Origin: a virus
IMG/VR virus record: IMGVR_UViG_3300027816_000401
Location: 1-23,965 of that record
Length of the DNA: 23,965 nt
Reading direction: 5' to 3' (one strand)
Made by a program: the position numbers and the translations under genes. This document shows positions 23,356 to 23,965 of the stretch, piece by piece. How positions within the stretch are numbered: the stretch's first letter is position 1; every line of letters starts with the position of its first letter. Below the pieces are notes generated by a model. It had not been told where the DNA came from and made no database searches. It saw nothing but the letters and a program-made list of their open reading frames with translations.

Positions 23356-23965
23356 TGGCAGCAATTCAATACAATCGCATCATACGAAAAATTGTTGTTG
23401 GATTTGGCGACTTATTCAATAATATCACACTGGTGCGTTACGATTCAAATCAGGTAGAAAAGGAAAGATTCTTAATACCAATCGCATATGCTTCTAAAGA
23501 ACGATATGTGATGCGTCTGGAAGATGATCCAAATCTGGACAAGAAAGTTCAGATGGCTTTGCCTAGACTGTCATTTGAAATGACTGGGCTTTCTTACGAT
23601 AGTACCAGAAAACAAAATACAAACGTCAAGAATTTTGCTTCAGGTGCATCAGGTGCACTGTCACAATATAATCCAGTACCGTACAATTTTGACTTCAGTC
23701 TGTATTTGTATGTACGAAATATTGAAGATGCAACTCAGGTTATTGAACACATTGTACCTTATTTTACACCAGATTATACGGTGAAAATAAACATGATACC
23801 TGAAATGGGAATCGTGAAAGAAGTACCTGTGATTTTAAATTCTACAGACCACGAAATAGTTTATGAAGGTGATAGAGATCAAGCAACAAGAATGATCATC
23901 TGGACTTTAAGGTTCACTGTCAAAGGATTTATATTTGGTAAACAGACAGCAACAAATCTCATTAC
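23355..23965 (+). CDS. 15: Proximal tail sheath stabilizer, T4 gp15 homologue (3' cut)
   Basis: Starts at the ATG in the TAATG overlap with gp14 and runs off the window after about 203 codons. It begins MAAIQYNRIIRKIVVGFGDLF. Later segments include PIAYASKERYVMRLEDDPNL, LPRLSFEMTGLSYDSTRK, YNPVPYNFDFSLYLYV, IEHIVPYFTPDYTV, NSTDHEIVYEGDRDQATR and FTVKGFIFG. This series of motifs is that of the gp15 family, which stabilises the tail sheath and joins the tail to the neck. The C-terminus is outside the window. The gene order 13-14-15 agrees. Confidence 0.85.
   Translation, partial: MAAIQYNRIIRKIVVGFGDLFNNITLVRYDSNQVEKERFLIPIAYASKERYVMRLEDDPNLDKKVQMALPRLSFEMTGLSYDSTRKQNTNVKNFASGASGALSQYNPVPYNFDFSLYLYVRNIEDATQVIEHIVPYFTPDYTVKINMIPEMGIVKEVPVILNSTDHEIVYEGDRDQATRMIIWTLRFTVKGFIFGKQTATNLI

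Overview
This window reads as part of the late, virion-assembly region of a T4-like myovirus. It is probably a marine phage of the cyanophage/pelagiphage type. The grounds are the co-directional 13-14-15 neck and tail-completion gene order at the 3' end, AT-rich DNA, tightly packed plus-strand genes, several short proteins with shared N-terminal adaptor motifs, and ATAAATA late-promoter-like boxes at the starts of gene groups. No tRNA, rRNA, CRISPR, integrase or insertion sequence was seen. Every gene is on the plus strand. The longest gene-free stretch is 84 bases (3148-3231).

Layout. (1) Bases 2-3147: a compact run of overlapping genes for enzymes or unknown proteins. It holds the C-terminal end of a radical SAM/SPASM protein, an unknown protein with an SSCGGH motif, a second short radical SAM protein, a small unknown protein and a 2-oxoglutarate/Fe(II) oxygenase-like protein. 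(2) Bases 3232-8303: small virion proteins and adaptor-tipped fibre proteins, plus one coiled-coil protein. Three of these, lying consecutively, end in the same tag, DGG-x-F. (3) Bases 8340-11632: two alanine/asparagine-repeat fibre proteins and a small conserved-looking protein. (4) Bases 11644-20922: a single 3092-residue adhesin made of about twelve related repeats and a polyglycine-rich C-terminal tip. (5) Bases 20953-23965: neck protein gp13, a GIY-YIG homing endonuclease with its own T4-type late promoter, neck protein gp14, and the start of gp15.

How they fit together. NATAAATA boxes lie before six gene groups (boxes at 3193, 4346, 8306, 11385, 20927 and 21764), suggesting late transcription in modules. 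The fibre genes share domains in a mix-and-match fashion, as expected for host-range proteins shuffled by recombination. The enzymes just upstream could plausibly modify peptides or virion proteins, but nothing in the sequence proves the substrate.

The most unusual point is gp14. The homing endonuclease ends one base before the gp14 reading frame, and no ATG, GTG or TTG exists at the expected start. The conserved N-terminus begins at an ATC codon preceded by a well-placed AGG. Either gp14 starts at a rare AUC codon, or it uses a +1 frameshift, or it is truncated, or the sequence has an error.
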